DNA of 64,000 nucleotides from Limosilactobacillus frumenti DSM 13145 (GCF_001436045.1 NZ_AZER01000014.1:62001-126000), one strand, 5' to 3'; shown: positions 44,513-53,782, numbered from the stretch's first letter. The notes: generated by a model not told the origin, from the letters alone. A program made the numbers and translations.

Positions 44513-45244
44513 CTAAATGGTCATTCCGCCATCAACAACAATTGTTTGTCCCGTCATATAGTCATTTTGGGCCAAAAAAAGGACCGCTTGGGCAACCTCA
44601 TTGGTTTTACCCAATCGATTAAGCGGAATCTGATCAAGTATTCTCTTTTGATTACGTTCTGATAATGTGGCTGTCATATCACTTTCGATCATGCCAGGGG
44701 CCACAGCATTGCATCTAATCCCCCGCAATGCTCCTTCACGAGCAACTGTCTTAGTCAACCCAATTATGCCCGCCTTACTTGCCGCATAATTAGCCTGACC
44801 AGCGTTGCCATGGAGACCGACGACACTAGCAATATTTACGAAGCAGCCACTCCGCTGTTTGTACATTTTCTTTAATAACGCTTTGGTGAGTAGGAATGGT
44901 CCGCGAAGGTTGACGTTGATGACACTGTCAAAGTCGGCTTGTTTCATCGCGATCAACAGCTTGTCATCATTCATCCCCGCATTATTCACGACTACATCGA
45001 CGTGACCATAAGCCTGCCAAGCATCATCTGCTAATTGCTGAACTTCATCCGGTTGAGATAAATCAGCAGTTAAGAAAGTATAATCCGCATGTAATGCGTC
45101 TAATTGCTGGTGTTCCTTTGAGCTTAAGGCATGACGTCCATGAAAGATAACCTTACTTCCTGCTTGCAGGAAAGCCACGGCGGTCGCTTGACCAATACCA
45201 CGCGTACTACCGGTAACTAAGACGACTTTATCTTTTAAGTCCAT
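44513..45244 (-). CDS. fabG: 3-oxoacyl-[ACP] reductase FabG
   Basis: A 243-aa classical SDR: VTGSTRGIGQATA cofactor loop, NNAG, catalytic Ser-Tyr-Lys in NIASVVGLHGNAGQANYAASKAG. It reduces 3-ketoacyl-ACP with NADPH. It overlaps the fabD end by 10 nt. Confidence 0.94.
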   Translation of the reverse strand: MDLKDKVVLVTGSTRGIGQATAVAFLQAGSKVIFHGRHALSSKEHQQLDALHADYTFLTADLSQPDEVQQLADDAWQAYGHVDVVVNNAGMNDDKLLIAMKQADFDSVINVNLRGPFLLTKALLKKMYKQRSGCFVNIASVVGLHGNAGQANYAASKAGIIGLTKTVAREGALRGIRCNAVAPGMIESDMTATLSERNQKRILDQIPLNRLGKTNEVAQAVLFLAQNDYMTGQTIVVDGGMTI

Positions 45245-46167
45245 TGTTGATGCTCCTTTACAAAGGCTTGATAATCGCGCATTGATGAAATATGTTCCCG
45301 TTGCAAGTTACCGTTAACTTGCCGAGCAAACCGACTCAACGTTTTCCCAGGCCCAATTTCAAGCGTAGCGTCCACTTCTTCATGATTAATTAAGTACAGC
45401 AAATCTTCACCAAAGTGAGTTGGCTGAGCTAATTGACGTTCCAAAATAGGTGCCAAGTTAGCTGCAGTAAACGGTTGAATTGTCGTATTACTAATTACTG
45501 GTACTTGGGGATCAGTAAATGAAACTTTCTTTAACCGTTGATGCATCTTTTGCTGTGCATTATCAAACAAGGCCGTGTGGAAAGCACCGCTAACTTTTAA
45601 CGCCACAACACGTTTTGCAGCATTCTTTTCTTTAAGAATTTGCGCAACGGTTTGGGTTTCTTTTTCCGGCCCCCCAATAACAACTTGGCGAGGAGAATTA
45701 TAGTTAGCCATTGTGACCGTTGAATGAGAACTTAAAACCTGCTTAACCACATCTAAGTCTGGATCAATTAAAGCCGCCATTGTACTAGCAACCGCATCTG
45801 CATCTGCTTGCATATAACGACCACGATCAGCTAATAGACTTAAGCCGGCCTTAAATGAGACCGCTTGAGCACTAATCACTGCGGCATATTCACCTAATGA
45901 AAGTCCGACCATGCCACCAACAGGCAGCTTAGGTAAGTCGCGTTGTAGCATTTGGTAAATGCCACAACTAACAGCCACTAATGCCGGTTGTACATTAGCA
46001 GTGGCGGATAATTCGTCATGTTCACTTTTAAGGATCTTGATAATATTTAAGCCAGTTGCTTCACTGGCCATCTGAATCGTATTAGCAAAATCCTTGTCCG
46101 TTAGAAAATCAATTCCCATCCCGGGCTTTTGTGAACCTTGACCGCTAAAAAGAATACCGAATTTCAT
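45235..46167 (-). CDS. fabD: Malonyl-CoA:ACP transacylase FabD
   Basis: A 310-aa enzyme: FSGQGSQKPGMG, nucleophile Ser in GLSLGEYAA, catalytic His in SGAFHTALF. It loads malonate onto ACP. It begins 2 nt after the acpP stop. Confidence 0.94.
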   Translation of the reverse strand: MKFGILFSGQGSQKPGMGIDFLTDKDFANTIQMASEATGLNIIKILKSEHDELSATANVQPALVAVSCGIYQMLQRDLPKLPVGGMVGLSLGEYAAVISAQAVSFKAGLSLLADRGRYMQADADAVASTMAALIDPDLDVVKQVLSSHSTVTMANYNSPRQVVIGGPEKETQTVAQILKEKNAAKRVVALKVSGAFHTALFDNAQQKMHQRLKKVSFTDPQVPVISNTTIQPFTAANLAPILERQLAQPTHFGEDLLYLINHEEVDATLEIGPGKTLSRFARQVNGNLQREHISSMRDYQAFVKEHQQWT

Positions 46168-46169
46168 TG

Positions 46170-46418
46170 TTAGTTCTTAGCAGCCATTTGCTTATCAACA
46201 AAGTCAACAACATCACTAATTGTCTTAATTTGCGCATCTTCGTCATCTAATTCGATGTCAAACTTATCTTCTAGTTCATTCATAATTTCAAAGACATCCA
46301 GACTATCTGCATCTAAATCGCTTTGAATTTGCGTGTCCATTTTAATTTTGTCAGGTGAAACATCTAGTTCATCGGCAGTTACAGCTTTAACAGTGTCAAA
46401 AATTTCTTCTTTAGTCAT
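46170..46418 (-). CDS. acpP: Acyl carrier protein
   Basis: An 82-aa acidic four-helix protein with the phosphopantetheine Ser in DADSLDVFEIM. It lies between fabH and fabD in the operon. Confidence 0.94.
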   Translation of the reverse strand: MTKEEIFDTVKAVTADELDVSPDKIKMDTQIQSDLDADSLDVFEIMNELEDKFDIELDDEDAQIKTISDVVDFVDKQMAAKN

Positions 46419-46443
46419 AATATTTTTCCTCTTTCTATATTTA

Positions 46444-47412
46444 TTAATATCTAATTATCATTGTTCCAGCAGTGAGGCCACCGCCAAAACCAGCTAATAC
46501 AATTAGTGAACCACGTTTCACAACTCCTTGACGAACACATTCATCGAGGAGTAACGGTTCACTAGCTGCAGAAGTGTTCCCATAATGATCAATATTCAAT
46601 GGAAACTTTTCCATTGGTTGACCGAGTCTTTTTGCTACCTGACTAATAATCCTTGCATTGGCTTGGTGGAGCAAAAAGTGGTCAATTTGCGTTGGCTTTA
46701 TCCGTGCTTCTGCTAACGCTGTTTGAATTGAATTTGGAACTTCATGAGTAGCAAAGCGGTAAACTTCACGGCCATTCATTTGAAAAGACGTGAGGCCAGT
46801 CACCTGTTTAGGAAAATCATGGCCAGCCGTTGTTTGCCCTGCTACTAATTGGTTACTGAGGTCACCAAACGTTGATAGGTGACTCCCAAGCAGGTGAGCT
46901 TCAGTGCTTTTTGCCACTGCTACACCACCAGCACCATCACCAAACAATACGGCCGTTGATCGATCCTGCCAGTTAACGATTTTAGAGAGCACTTCGCTCC
47001 CAATTACTAAGACATGGTTAATGGCAGGATTATTCATTAAGCCATCAGCGATTGACAAGGCATATACAAAACCTGAACAAGCAGCTGAAACATCAAACGC
47101 AACAGCGTGGGCAGCTTTAAGTTTTCCTTGAACAATTGCAGCTGTTGAGGGTGTATAAGAATCTGGCGACATTGTAGCAACAATAATTAAGTCCACCGAT
47201 TCAGGTGTCCAATGCGCTTGTGCTAACAGCTTTTTGGCAACTTGAACTGCTAAATCAGATGTATTCTGGCCTTGACTAATATGTCGTGTCGAAATACCTG
47301 TTCGCGTTCTAATCCATTCATCATTTGTATCCATTAGGTTACTTAATTGTTCATTCGTAATCACTAAGGGAGGCACGTAGCTAGCAGTTGATACAATTTT
47401 CCACTTTCCCAT
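46444..47412 (-). CDS. fabH: 3-oxoacyl-[ACP] synthase III FabH
   Basis: A 322-aa initiation condensing enzyme. The Cys lies in SAACSGFVYALSIADG, the His in LHQANARII and the Asn in HYGNTSAAS. It joins acetyl-CoA (or branched primers) to malonyl-ACP to begin chains. It follows fabT by 21 nt. Confidence 0.94.
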   Translation of the reverse strand: MGKWKIVSTASYVPPLVITNEQLSNLMDTNDEWIRTRTGISTRHISQGQNTSDLAVQVAKKLLAQAHWTPESVDLIIVATMSPDSYTPSTAAIVQGKLKAAHAVAFDVSAACSGFVYALSIADGLMNNPAINHVLVIGSEVLSKIVNWQDRSTAVLFGDGAGGVAVAKSTEAHLLGSHLSTFGDLSNQLVAGQTTAGHDFPKQVTGLTSFQMNGREVYRFATHEVPNSIQTALAEARIKPTQIDHFLLHQANARIISQVAKRLGQPMEKFPLNIDHYGNTSAASEPLLLDECVRQGVVKRGSLIVLAGFGGGLTAGTMIIRY

Positions 47413-47433
47413 TACTGTTCTTTCCTCTGTCTA

Positions 47434-47874
47434 TTAAGAATGATCATCCAAAAAGTCTTCCAAGTTACGAAGAGCTTTATGGATTACCTTTTGTTCATTT
47501 TCATCCATATTCTTCAAAAAGCTTTTAACCATCATATTGTGGAAGGCCCGATGAGCACGGTAGAGAACCCGACCCTTATGCGTCAGTCCTAAACGAATTA
47601 CCCGTCGATCTTCTTGATCATGGAAACGTTCAGCATACCCTTTAGCAATGAGACGATTGGCTGTCGCCGTCATTGTACCGGGGGAAAGGTGTAATTTTTT
47701 AGCAACCTGGGTAGCAGTTTGGTGATCATACATTGAAATAGCGTCAATTGCATGCATTTCTTTAATTGTCAGATCACTAAAAGTACTTTCTCGAAGCTTC
47801 TTTTCTTCGATCCACAAGATTCCCCTGTAGATTCGAATTAACGATTTATTAATTTGTTGGTATTCGTCAGCCAT
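47434..47874 (-). CDS. fabT: MarR-family regulator FabT
   Basis: A 146-aa winged-helix protein (ATQVAKKLHLSPGTMTATANRLIAKGYAERFHDQEDRRVIRLG). Its place between fabZ and fabH is the standard position of FabT, which represses the cluster when loaded with long acyl-ACP. A TATAAT-like -10 and a TTTGATGAGTAAA half-match to its box lie just upstream (47880-47945), suggesting an internal autoregulated promoter. Confidence 0.92.
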   Translation of the reverse strand: MADEYQQINKSLIRIYRGILWIEEKKLRESTFSDLTIKEMHAIDAISMYDHQTATQVAKKLHLSPGTMTATANRLIAKGYAERFHDQEDRRVIRLGLTHKGRVLYRAHRAFHNMMVKSFLKNMDENEQKVIHKALRNLEDFLDDHS

Positions 47875-47948
47875 AATGCATTGACTCCTTATTAATTTAA
47901 TTATCGAAATTTTTACTCATCAAAATACATTATAGTCGAAACTCACCA

Positions 47949-48395
47949 TTAAATTTTTGCATCCCGATCAGCAACGATAAATACTAATTCCGCACTGCAT
48001 GCCTTTTTGCCATCAACAGTTGCTACAGCATCAACAATTCCCATGCGTCGCCGCTTTTTTGTCATTGTGATGTGAAGCTTGAGAACATCGCCTGGGCGAA
48101 CGACCTGCCGAAACTTTCCCTTATGGATTGCTCCTAAGTAAGCCGTTTTCTTATAAAATTCAGGAGACTTCAAAATTAAAATTGAAGCAGCTTGGGCTAA
48201 TGTTTCAATAATTAGTACCCCAGGCATTACTGGGTTACCCGGGAAATGCCCACGGAAGAATGACTCATTAATTGTGACATTTTTAGTTGCCACGATCTCC
48301 TTACCCGGATCCAATTGATCCACATAATCGATATAACAAATTGGATATCGATTAGGTATTAAGTCCATAATTTCCTGAGCAGTCATTATAGCCAA
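47949..48395 (-). CDS. fabZ: 3-hydroxyacyl-[ACP] dehydratase FabZ, first copy
   Basis: A 148-aa hot-dog dehydratase: [21 protein letters not shown] carries the catalytic His and Glu. It is the first gene of the operon. TTG 48395 is chosen because GGAGG lies 8 nt upstream; ATG 48386 would be 17 nt away. This copy sits with fabT and fabH, where a FabN/FabZ1-type dehydratase-isomerase would be expected in unsaturated-chain synthesis; that assignment is inference. Confidence 0.9.
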   Translation of the reverse strand: MAIMTAQEIMDLIPNRYPICYIDYVDQLDPGKEIVATKNVTINESFFRGHFPGNPVMPGVLIIETLAQAASILILKSPEFYKKTAYLGAIHKGKFRQVVRPGDVLKLHITMTKKRRRMGIVDAVATVDGKKACSAELVFIVADRDAKI

Positions 48396-48420
48396 ACCAG
48401 TCACCCTCCTTTAAATTTAT

Positions 48421-48478
48421 TTCGAATATCAAAATATTCGATGATCAAATTATATTGAGATTTATTTTGAAAGTCAAA
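48421..48478 (-). promoter_or_regulatory. Fatty-acid operon promoter with three FabT boxes
   Basis: Minus-strand promoter TTGACT (48472-48477), 17 nt, TATAAT (48449-48454). Boxes of the type TTYGANNNTCAAA lie at 48466-48478 (over the -35), 48437-48449 (touching the -10) and 48421-48433 (downstream of the start). Confidence 0.82.
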
Positions 48479-48484
48479 CTAAAT

Positions 48485-48727
48485 TGGATGATTTTTAGGA
48501 TATTAGCAAGAACACATTACTCGTCTATATAGGCTAAAGAATGTCTAAGAATGCTTTAGTACCAGTCATTCAGATGCATTTATCTTTTCAAAATTTACCC
48601 CAAAACAATTATTTGAATTTATTTTCATTATCAAACAAAAATTGAGCATTCCCGGTCATAAATTTAACAATCAATCACTTATCATTTATCTAATTCGGTA
48701 GCCCCGCTAAAAATTTTTAATTTCTTC
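48485..48727. other. AT-rich spacer without a visible gene
   Basis: About 240 bp between the divergent fab promoter and the methionine T-box promoter. I see no reading frame with a ribosome site and no strong hairpin. Confidence 0.5.
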
Positions 48728-49075
48728 TTGACATTTTTATGAGAAGATTTTAATATACTAGCAACAACAAATTAATATTTGCTGAGAAAAGATGAGTAAT
48801 TAGTTGATGTCAGCCCAGAGAGTCGCGTTAGATGGGAAGCGATGTGAAAGATGCTAATGAAGATGGTCTTGGAGCAATTATGAACTGCGAGCTCTTGACT
48901 GTAAGTGGTTCACGAGTGGCGACCGATAAAACGCCTGGGTTTACTCGTTCGCGGGTGTACCTATTAAGGATTAAGTTGTGAGACTTAATCGAATTAGGGT
49001 GGTAACACGTTAATTTTCAATATTTGAAATGACGTCCCTAGGAAAAGTGAAAAACTTTTCCTAGGGATTTTTTAT
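48728..49075 (+). promoter_or_regulatory. T-box leader of the MetE-like gene with promoter
   Basis: Promoter TTGACA (48728-48733), 17 nt, TAATAT (48751-48756). The leader runs to a T-box AGGGTGGTAACACG (48996-49009) and a terminator GTCCCTAGGAAAAGT / ACTTTTCCTAGGGAT with T6 (about 49033-49075). The likely specifier is ATG (48880-48882, Met) in GCAATTATGAACTGC, which fits the downstream gene. The specifier was read by eye and is less certain than the T-box itself. Confidence 0.88.
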
Positions 49076-49125
49076 TTGCTTTCATCTCCTGAACTTATCG
49101 CACAGAAAGAAAGGATCGATGTTTT

Positions 49126-50262
49126 ATGACTCAATTTACACAACGCACTGTTTCTCCATTCCGCTACGATATTGTTGGTTCCTTCCTGCGGCCACAAGAG
49201 CTGAAGGATGCACGAGCTAAATTTGCTAAGGGTGAAATTAGTCAAGCTGACCTCACTAAGGTTGAAGATAAATGTATTGTTGACTTAATTCATAAGGAAG
49301 AACAACTCGGCCTACATGCCGTTACTGATGGTGAATTCCGTCGGAGCTATTGGCATCTTGATTTCTTCTGGGGATTGCAAGGAACTAAACATGTTCAATT
49401 GAAGCATGGTTACTTCTTCCATGATGAAGAAACCCGTAACGACTCTGTTCAATTAACTGGCAAGGTCAGTGGTGAGAACCACCCATTTGTTAATTACTTC
49501 AAGTTCGTCCGCGACCATGTCAGTGATGGTACCCAAGTGAAGCAAACTATTCCTGCTCCAGCACAATTTCTCGAAGAATTCCTTCGTCCTGAAAACCAAG
49601 CAAATGCTAAACAATTCTATCCAAATCAGGCTGATTTAGACCATGATGTGGCACAAGCCTACCATCAAGTAATTGAAGATTTATATGCTGCTGGTTGTCG
49701 AACACTCCAGTTAGATGACTGTACCTGGGGAATCTCCGTTAATAATTTTGCCAATCTTAAGAAGAAGGATCCCAATGCAGACACTTCACAACTAGAAGCC
49801 CTCCAGCGACGTTTTCTGAAGGTCAATAATGAAGCTATCGCCGACTTACCGGATGACCTGGTAGTTAATACCCACGTCTGCCGTGGTAATTATCATTCCA
49901 CTTGGGCAGCTGCTGGTGGCTACGGCCCAGTTGCTGACACATTATTAGCCCGTGAAAATGTGAATGCCTTCTACCTCGAATACGATTCTGACCGTGCTGG
50001 TGGCTTTGAACCATTAGATAAGGTTCCTGATGATAAGTATGTTGTGGTCGGTCTAGTCACTTCCAAGTCTGGTGAATTGGAAGATAAGCAAATTATCATT
50101 GACCGTCTCAAGGAAGCTGCTAAATACCATCCCCTCAATAAGCTCTGCCTAAGTCCCCAATGTGGTTTTGCTTCAACCGAAGAAGGTAACATCTTAACTG
50201 AAGAACAACAGTGGAATAAGTTGAAATTCATCAAAGAAATTGCTGAAGAAGTTTGGGGTTAA
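49126..50262 (+). CDS. MetE C-terminal-like (YxjG/YxjH) cobalamin-independent methyltransferase
   Basis: A 378-aa protein homologous to the C-terminal catalytic half of MetE, lacking the N-terminal half: FRYDIVGSFLRPQELKDAR, VTDGEFRRSYWHLDF, LDDCTWG, the zinc His-x-Cys in VVNTHVCRGNYHSTW, and the second Cys in LSPQCGFAST. It probably makes methionine from homocysteine with a methyl donor of unknown identity. AAAGGA lies before the ATG. The Met-type T-box upstream supports a methionine role. Confidence 0.9.
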   Translation: MTQFTQRTVSPFRYDIVGSFLRPQELKDARAKFAKGEISQADLTKVEDKCIVDLIHKEEQLGLHAVTDGEFRRSYWHLDFFWGLQGTKHVQLKHGYFFHDEETRNDSVQLTGKVSGENHPFVNYFKFVRDHVSDGTQVKQTIPAPAQFLEEFLRPENQANAKQFYPNQADLDHDVAQAYHQVIEDLYAAGCRTLQLDDCTWGISVNNFANLKKKDPNADTSQLEALQRRFLKVNNEAIADLPDDLVVNTHVCRGNYHSTWAAAGGYGPVADTLLARENVNAFYLEYDSDRAGGFEPLDKVPDDKYVVVGLVTSKSGELEDKQIIIDRLKEAAKYHPLNKLCLSPQCGFASTEEGNILTEEQQWNKLKFIKEIAEEVWG

Positions 50263-50315
50263 TAACTTTGTTCCACATGAAACACTCCCTCCTGTGAAAT
50301 CCTTTTAATATAGTA

Positions 50316-50350
50316 AAAGACGTGACGATATTGCCTACCGTCACGTCTTT
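50316..50350. terminator. Terminator between the MetE-like gene and the convergent reductase gene
   Basis: AAGACGTGACG pairs with CGTCACGTCTT, followed by TATTA. Confidence 0.8.
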
Positions 50351-50379
50351 ATTAGTATTCACGTATGATATTTCATTGC

Positions 50380-51075
50380 TTAATCTTTTGCAAAAATCAA
50401 CTGCACACCACCATCGTCTAGCGGTACAGTCCGTTCGAGGTGGAACCGTTGATTCACAAATTGGCCAAGCGTATCAAAGGTACCCTTCATGGCAGTATTG
50501 CCAGAAATGTACGGAGCAACGACTAACGAAATTTGATCCACTAAGCCAGCTTTTAAGAAGGCCCCATTAATCAAAGCTCCGCCACCTAACACCATCTTTT
50601 TAATTCCAAAGTATCTTCTTAATTTGACTAAGGCTTGTTCAAAATTAATCTCTTGTTGGCCACATACCAAATAAGGAATCTCCATGGACCGCAGAAATGC
50701 TAAGTACGGTTTACTGGCCTGTTTAGTGACCACTTCAATTGCCCGGCTCTTGTAACCGGCGTAGTCAAAGTAGTTCTTTTCCCAACCGGCACGACCTTTT
50801 CGATCAAAGCTAACATCCCATGTCATCGAATGAATCTGCGGTACCCAGTCAGTATACTCAATTCCGTCACCAGAAAACTGGCTCAGGTCTGGATGCCCCT
50901 TAGCAGCGTACATCACGATTGTATTGCTACCATTAGCGTTAGTATTACTAATTTTGAATAATTGATCGTCATAGTAAACACCAGAAGCATGGTCGCCGGG
51001 AAGGCCATCCCATTCCCCATCAATTTTGCCATCAATCGACTGGTACATATGGATAATTACTTGTGCACGGTCCAT
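50380..51075 (-). CDS. RibD C-terminal-domain (dihydrofolate-reductase-like) protein
   Basis: A 231-aa NADPH-dependent reductase of the RibD_C fold: IIHMYQSIDGKIDGEW at the N-terminus, VCGQQEINFEQALVKLRR, and LVLGGGALINGAFLKAGLVDQISLVVAP-type glycine loop (about 160-190). Free-standing members reduce pyrimidine- or pterin-like substrates of unknown identity, and no riboflavin genes lie near. AAAGGG lies before the ATG pair at 51078/51075. Confidence 0.82.
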   Translation of the reverse strand: MDRAQVIIHMYQSIDGKIDGEWDGLPGDHASGVYYDDQLFKISNTNANGSNTIVMYAAKGHPDLSQFSGDGIEYTDWVPQIHSMTWDVSFDRKGRAGWEKNYFDYAGYKSRAIEVVTKQASKPYLAFLRSMEIPYLVCGQQEINFEQALVKLRRYFGIKKMVLGGGALINGAFLKAGLVDQISLVVAPYISGNTAMKGTFDTLGQFVNQRFHLERTVPLDDGGVQLIFAKD

Positions 51076-51179
51076 CATTGCCACCCTTTCCAACTATCTT
51101 TGTTTATCAAATTTGATTATACTCCGTTTGTAATCAATGCTATTGTAGAAGTATTGATCTTGTGCAAAGGAGTAGTTAC

Positions 51180-52106
51180 ATGTCCATTAGCCAACTAATT
51201 ACTCAAGTGGTTATTATTTTTCTATTAATGTTATTGGGAGCAATTATTCGTAAATTTGGCTTTCTCCATCTTCAGTCCATTAACGATATTACTAATATTG
51301 CCCTCTATTTCTTATCGCCAATGGTTATTTTAAAAGCTTTTCAGCAACCATTCTCGAGTACCCGGATGCATACTTTTCTGCTGACCCTGGTGGCCATCTT
51401 TGTTTCTTACCTCGTCACCATTATTCTTACTAAGGTCATTTTCAGCAGTGTAAAGGACCCCAACATGCGGCACATTGTGAGTTACGGAAGTATTTATTCG
51501 AATAACGGCTTTATGGGCGTTCCATTAGCCCAGGCCTTATTTGGTGATGCTGGTGTGTTCTATGCGGTTGCGTCGTTAATTGGCTTTAATGTAATGTCAT
51601 GGACACACGGTGTTAGTCTTTTCCACCGCCGTACTAATGAAAGTTGGGCCCAGAAAATTCGGAAGATCATTCTGAACCCAAATATCATTGCCATTATTGT
51701 CGGTCTCGTAACATTCTGTTGCTCAATCCACTTTCCGCCTATCATCGGTCAATTTCTAATATATGGGAGTGCCGCGTTCACACCTATTTCAATGATGATT
51801 ATTGGTTCTAACCTCGTTGGAATTCAACTAAAGGATATAAAACTCGGGATACCAGCAAGTACGGCCCTACTGCTAAGAAATGTTCTATACCCACTTGTGA
51901 ACCTCGTTGCCCTTAAGTTGCTCGGTGTTACGAATACAGCCATAAACGTCACCGTTATTTTAGCCGCTTGCCCAGTCGCTGGGTTAGTTGTTCTCTTTAC
52001 ACTCCAAGCCAAGGGGGACCCGAAACCAGCGGTTACCCTGATGAGTATTTCAACGATCCTTAGTCTAATCACAATCCCATTAGTGTTTGCAATTGCTAAT
52101 TGGTAA
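51180..52106 (+). CDS. AEC-family (auxin efflux carrier-like) transporter
   Basis: A 308-aa protein with about 10 membrane helices in two five-helix halves. GSIYSNNGFMGVPLAQALFG is the conserved crossing region. In lactic acid bacteria these are organic-acid (malate or similar) permeases; substrate unknown. ATG 51180 follows AAAGGAG at 7 nt. It is a single gene, divergent from the RibD-like gene. Confidence 0.85.
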   Translation: MSISQLITQVVIIFLLMLLGAIIRKFGFLHLQSINDITNIALYFLSPMVILKAFQQPFSSTRMHTFLLTLVAIFVSYLVTIILTKVIFSSVKDPNMRHIVSYGSIYSNNGFMGVPLAQALFGDAGVFYAVASLIGFNVMSWTHGVSLFHRRTNESWAQKIRKIILNPNIIAIIVGLVTFCCSIHFPPIIGQFLIYGSAAFTPISMMIIGSNLVGIQLKDIKLGIPASTALLLRNVLYPLVNLVALKLLGVTNTAINVTVILAACPVAGLVVLFTLQAKGDPKPAVTLMSISTILSLITIPLVFAIANW

Positions 52107-52115
52107 TAGTAAATA

Positions 52116-52158
52116 TCCCCCTATGCTGGATTCATTGTCTAGCATAGGAGGATTATTT
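52116..52158 (+). terminator. Terminator after the AEC transporter
   Basis: TCCCCCTATGCT (52116-52127) pairs with AGCATAGGAGGA (from 52141), followed by TTATTTTA. Confidence 0.75.
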
Positions 52159-52251
52159 TATCTACTATTATGAAATAACGTTAGAATAAGCCAATAATTA
52201 ATTTGCCAGTTTCATATGCAAGGCTATGTAGAGCTTATATGGCTGGGGTAC

Positions 52252-52728
52252 TTACTTCTTCCGGTGCACCCGACACGATAATTCCGTTGCTGTTAATTTA
52301 TAAACTTGCACATATTGTAAGTGTTCTTCAGGAAATTCAAAATCTGTCCGGCCAGTATACTGTTTCATCATTAATTTCAAGGCTGCCAACTTGTCTTGGT
52401 TACTTTCTAGTAGGTCAACGTGTCCCTCGCCTAACACACTGGCATAATTGGCAGACCAGTTACAGGCAATACTACCACCATCTCGTAATTGTTGCCCACT
52501 ATTTAATTCAAAAGCAGCGTAATGAGTTTTCTTGACTAATTCATATCGCCGGCCGTGAGGTCCCCCATGGAAGTAAAAGGTGTAATGGCCTTGATGTTCC
52601 TCATAGGCAAAGTGCACCGGCACTACATACACTCGTTCACCATCACGTAAACCTAAATGAATGGTTTCACACTGGTCCAATACATGATTAATTGTTGGAA
52701 TATCAGTAACAGTATCCTGTTTACTCAT
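52252..52728 (-). CDS. Pyridoxamine 5'-phosphate oxidase-like FMN-binding protein (NimA-like)
   Basis: A 158-aa split-barrel flavoprotein. HLGLRDGERVYVVPVHFAYEE and YTFYFHGGPHGRRYELV are hallmarks of the NimA/YhhX-like subgroup linked to nitroimidazole reduction; CNWSANYASVLGEGHV follows. The natural substrate is unknown. A perfect 30-bp palindrome lies directly upstream of its start and probably binds a regulator. Confidence 0.85.
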   Translation of the reverse strand: MSKQDTVTDIPTINHVLDQCETIHLGLRDGERVYVVPVHFAYEEHQGHYTFYFHGGPHGRRYELVKKTHYAAFELNSGQQLRDGGSIACNWSANYASVLGEGHVDLLESNQDKLAALKLMMKQYTGRTDFEFPEEHLQYVQVYKLTATELSCRVHRKK

Positions 52729-52740
52729 CCTAATCGCCTC

Positions 52741-52770
52741 TTATATTTGTTGCATTTGCAACAAATATAA
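52741..52770. promoter_or_regulatory. Perfect 30-bp palindrome, probable operator
   Basis: Two 14-bp arms (TTATATTTGTTGCA and its complement) with TT in the middle, 12 bp before the NimA-like start and 10 bp beyond the LysR stop. There is no T run, so a terminator is unlikely. Confidence 0.65.
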
Positions 52771-52780
52771 CATAATCCCA

Positions 52781-53674
52781 TTAATTTACAAGCTTTTCCT
52801 TCTTAATTTCTGATTGTAATAACCGCAAAAATAACTGGGAAAGGTTCGATAATGGTTTGTCCTTGGACCAGATCAAAGTATTATTATCAACCACCTGTGA
52901 TGATAGTGGCCGAAATGCTAAATTTTGACTTGCACTAGTATTAATCAGGTCTTGGTATGTCAAAACTAGGCAAGCACCAGTTTGTGCTAATAAAGCGGCA
53001 TTATATAACAAATTGTAATTACCCACGAATTTAAATTGGCCTAATAGCTCCCCCGCCCAGTGGCGAAAAGTATCCTGGCGACGAGTTTGTGCTGAAGCCA
53101 TCAATGGGTGTCCAATTAAATCACTAGGACGAATTTCGGTTTGCTGAGCAAGTGGCGAATCAGATCGCATTAATACACCCCACCGGTTGGGATGAGGCAG
53201 TTCTAAAGTCGCGTAATTAATCATATTCTCATGACCCATTAAAATGCCAAATTCAAGTACACCATTATTAACCCGTTGGCGAATCAATTCACTATCACCA
53301 CTTACGAGATTCACCTTTACTTCTGGATATTCCTGCATGATTTGATGAATAACTTTCATTACGGGCTTGAGACTTGCACTTTCTCCGGCACCAATATCTA
53401 GCACACCAGAAATCATATCTTGGCCTTGCAAGTGATACTCTGTCTTATCAATCATCGCGAGAATTTCTTGAGATCGTCGGTACAGGTAATGTCCTTCTTG
53501 AGTTAATTTAATTTGACGATGTCCACGTTCAAATAATGTCACCCCCAGCTCAGTTTCCAAGTCCATAATCTGCCGTGATAACGCCGGCTGCGAAACATGC
53601 AGGTGGCGAGCTGCATTTGAAATATTACCTTCACGGACAATTTCGCTGAAATAACGTAGTACACGTGTTTCCAT
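52781..53674 (-). CDS. LysR-family transcriptional regulator
   Basis: A 297-aa regulator: HTH LRYFSEIVREGNISNAARHLHVSQPALSRQIMDLE, then a substrate-binding domain. ATG 53674 has GGAAGTG 7 nt upstream; the frame from 53692 does not. It is divergent from the acetyltransferase, hydrolase and lipase-like genes, the usual arrangement for LysR targets, with an AT-rich 108-bp gap between. Effector unknown. Confidence 0.9.
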   Translation of the reverse strand: METRVLRYFSEIVREGNISNAARHLHVSQPALSRQIMDLETELGVTLFERGHRQIKLTQEGHYLYRRSQEILAMIDKTEYHLQGQDMISGVLDIGAGESASLKPVMKVIHQIMQEYPEVKVNLVSGDSELIRQRVNNGVLEFGILMGHENMINYATLELPHPNRWGVLMRSDSPLAQQTEIRPSDLIGHPLMASAQTRRQDTFRHWAGELLGQFKFVGNYNLLYNAALLAQTGACLVLTYQDLINTSASQNLAFRPLSSQVVDNNTLIWSKDKPLSNLSQLFLRLLQSEIKKEKLVN

Positions 53675-53782
53675 AGGTTCACTTCCATGCATATAAGTTA
53701 TATTTATACATTAAACATAAGTATTTCACATTCTAAGTGTAACCAATTACTATAAACTTAGCAACTACGAAGGAGAAAAAGG

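Noticed and set aside
52203-52535. 110-codon plus-strand frame
   Set aside because: Opposite the NimA-like gene, no ribosome site, unlike any known family.
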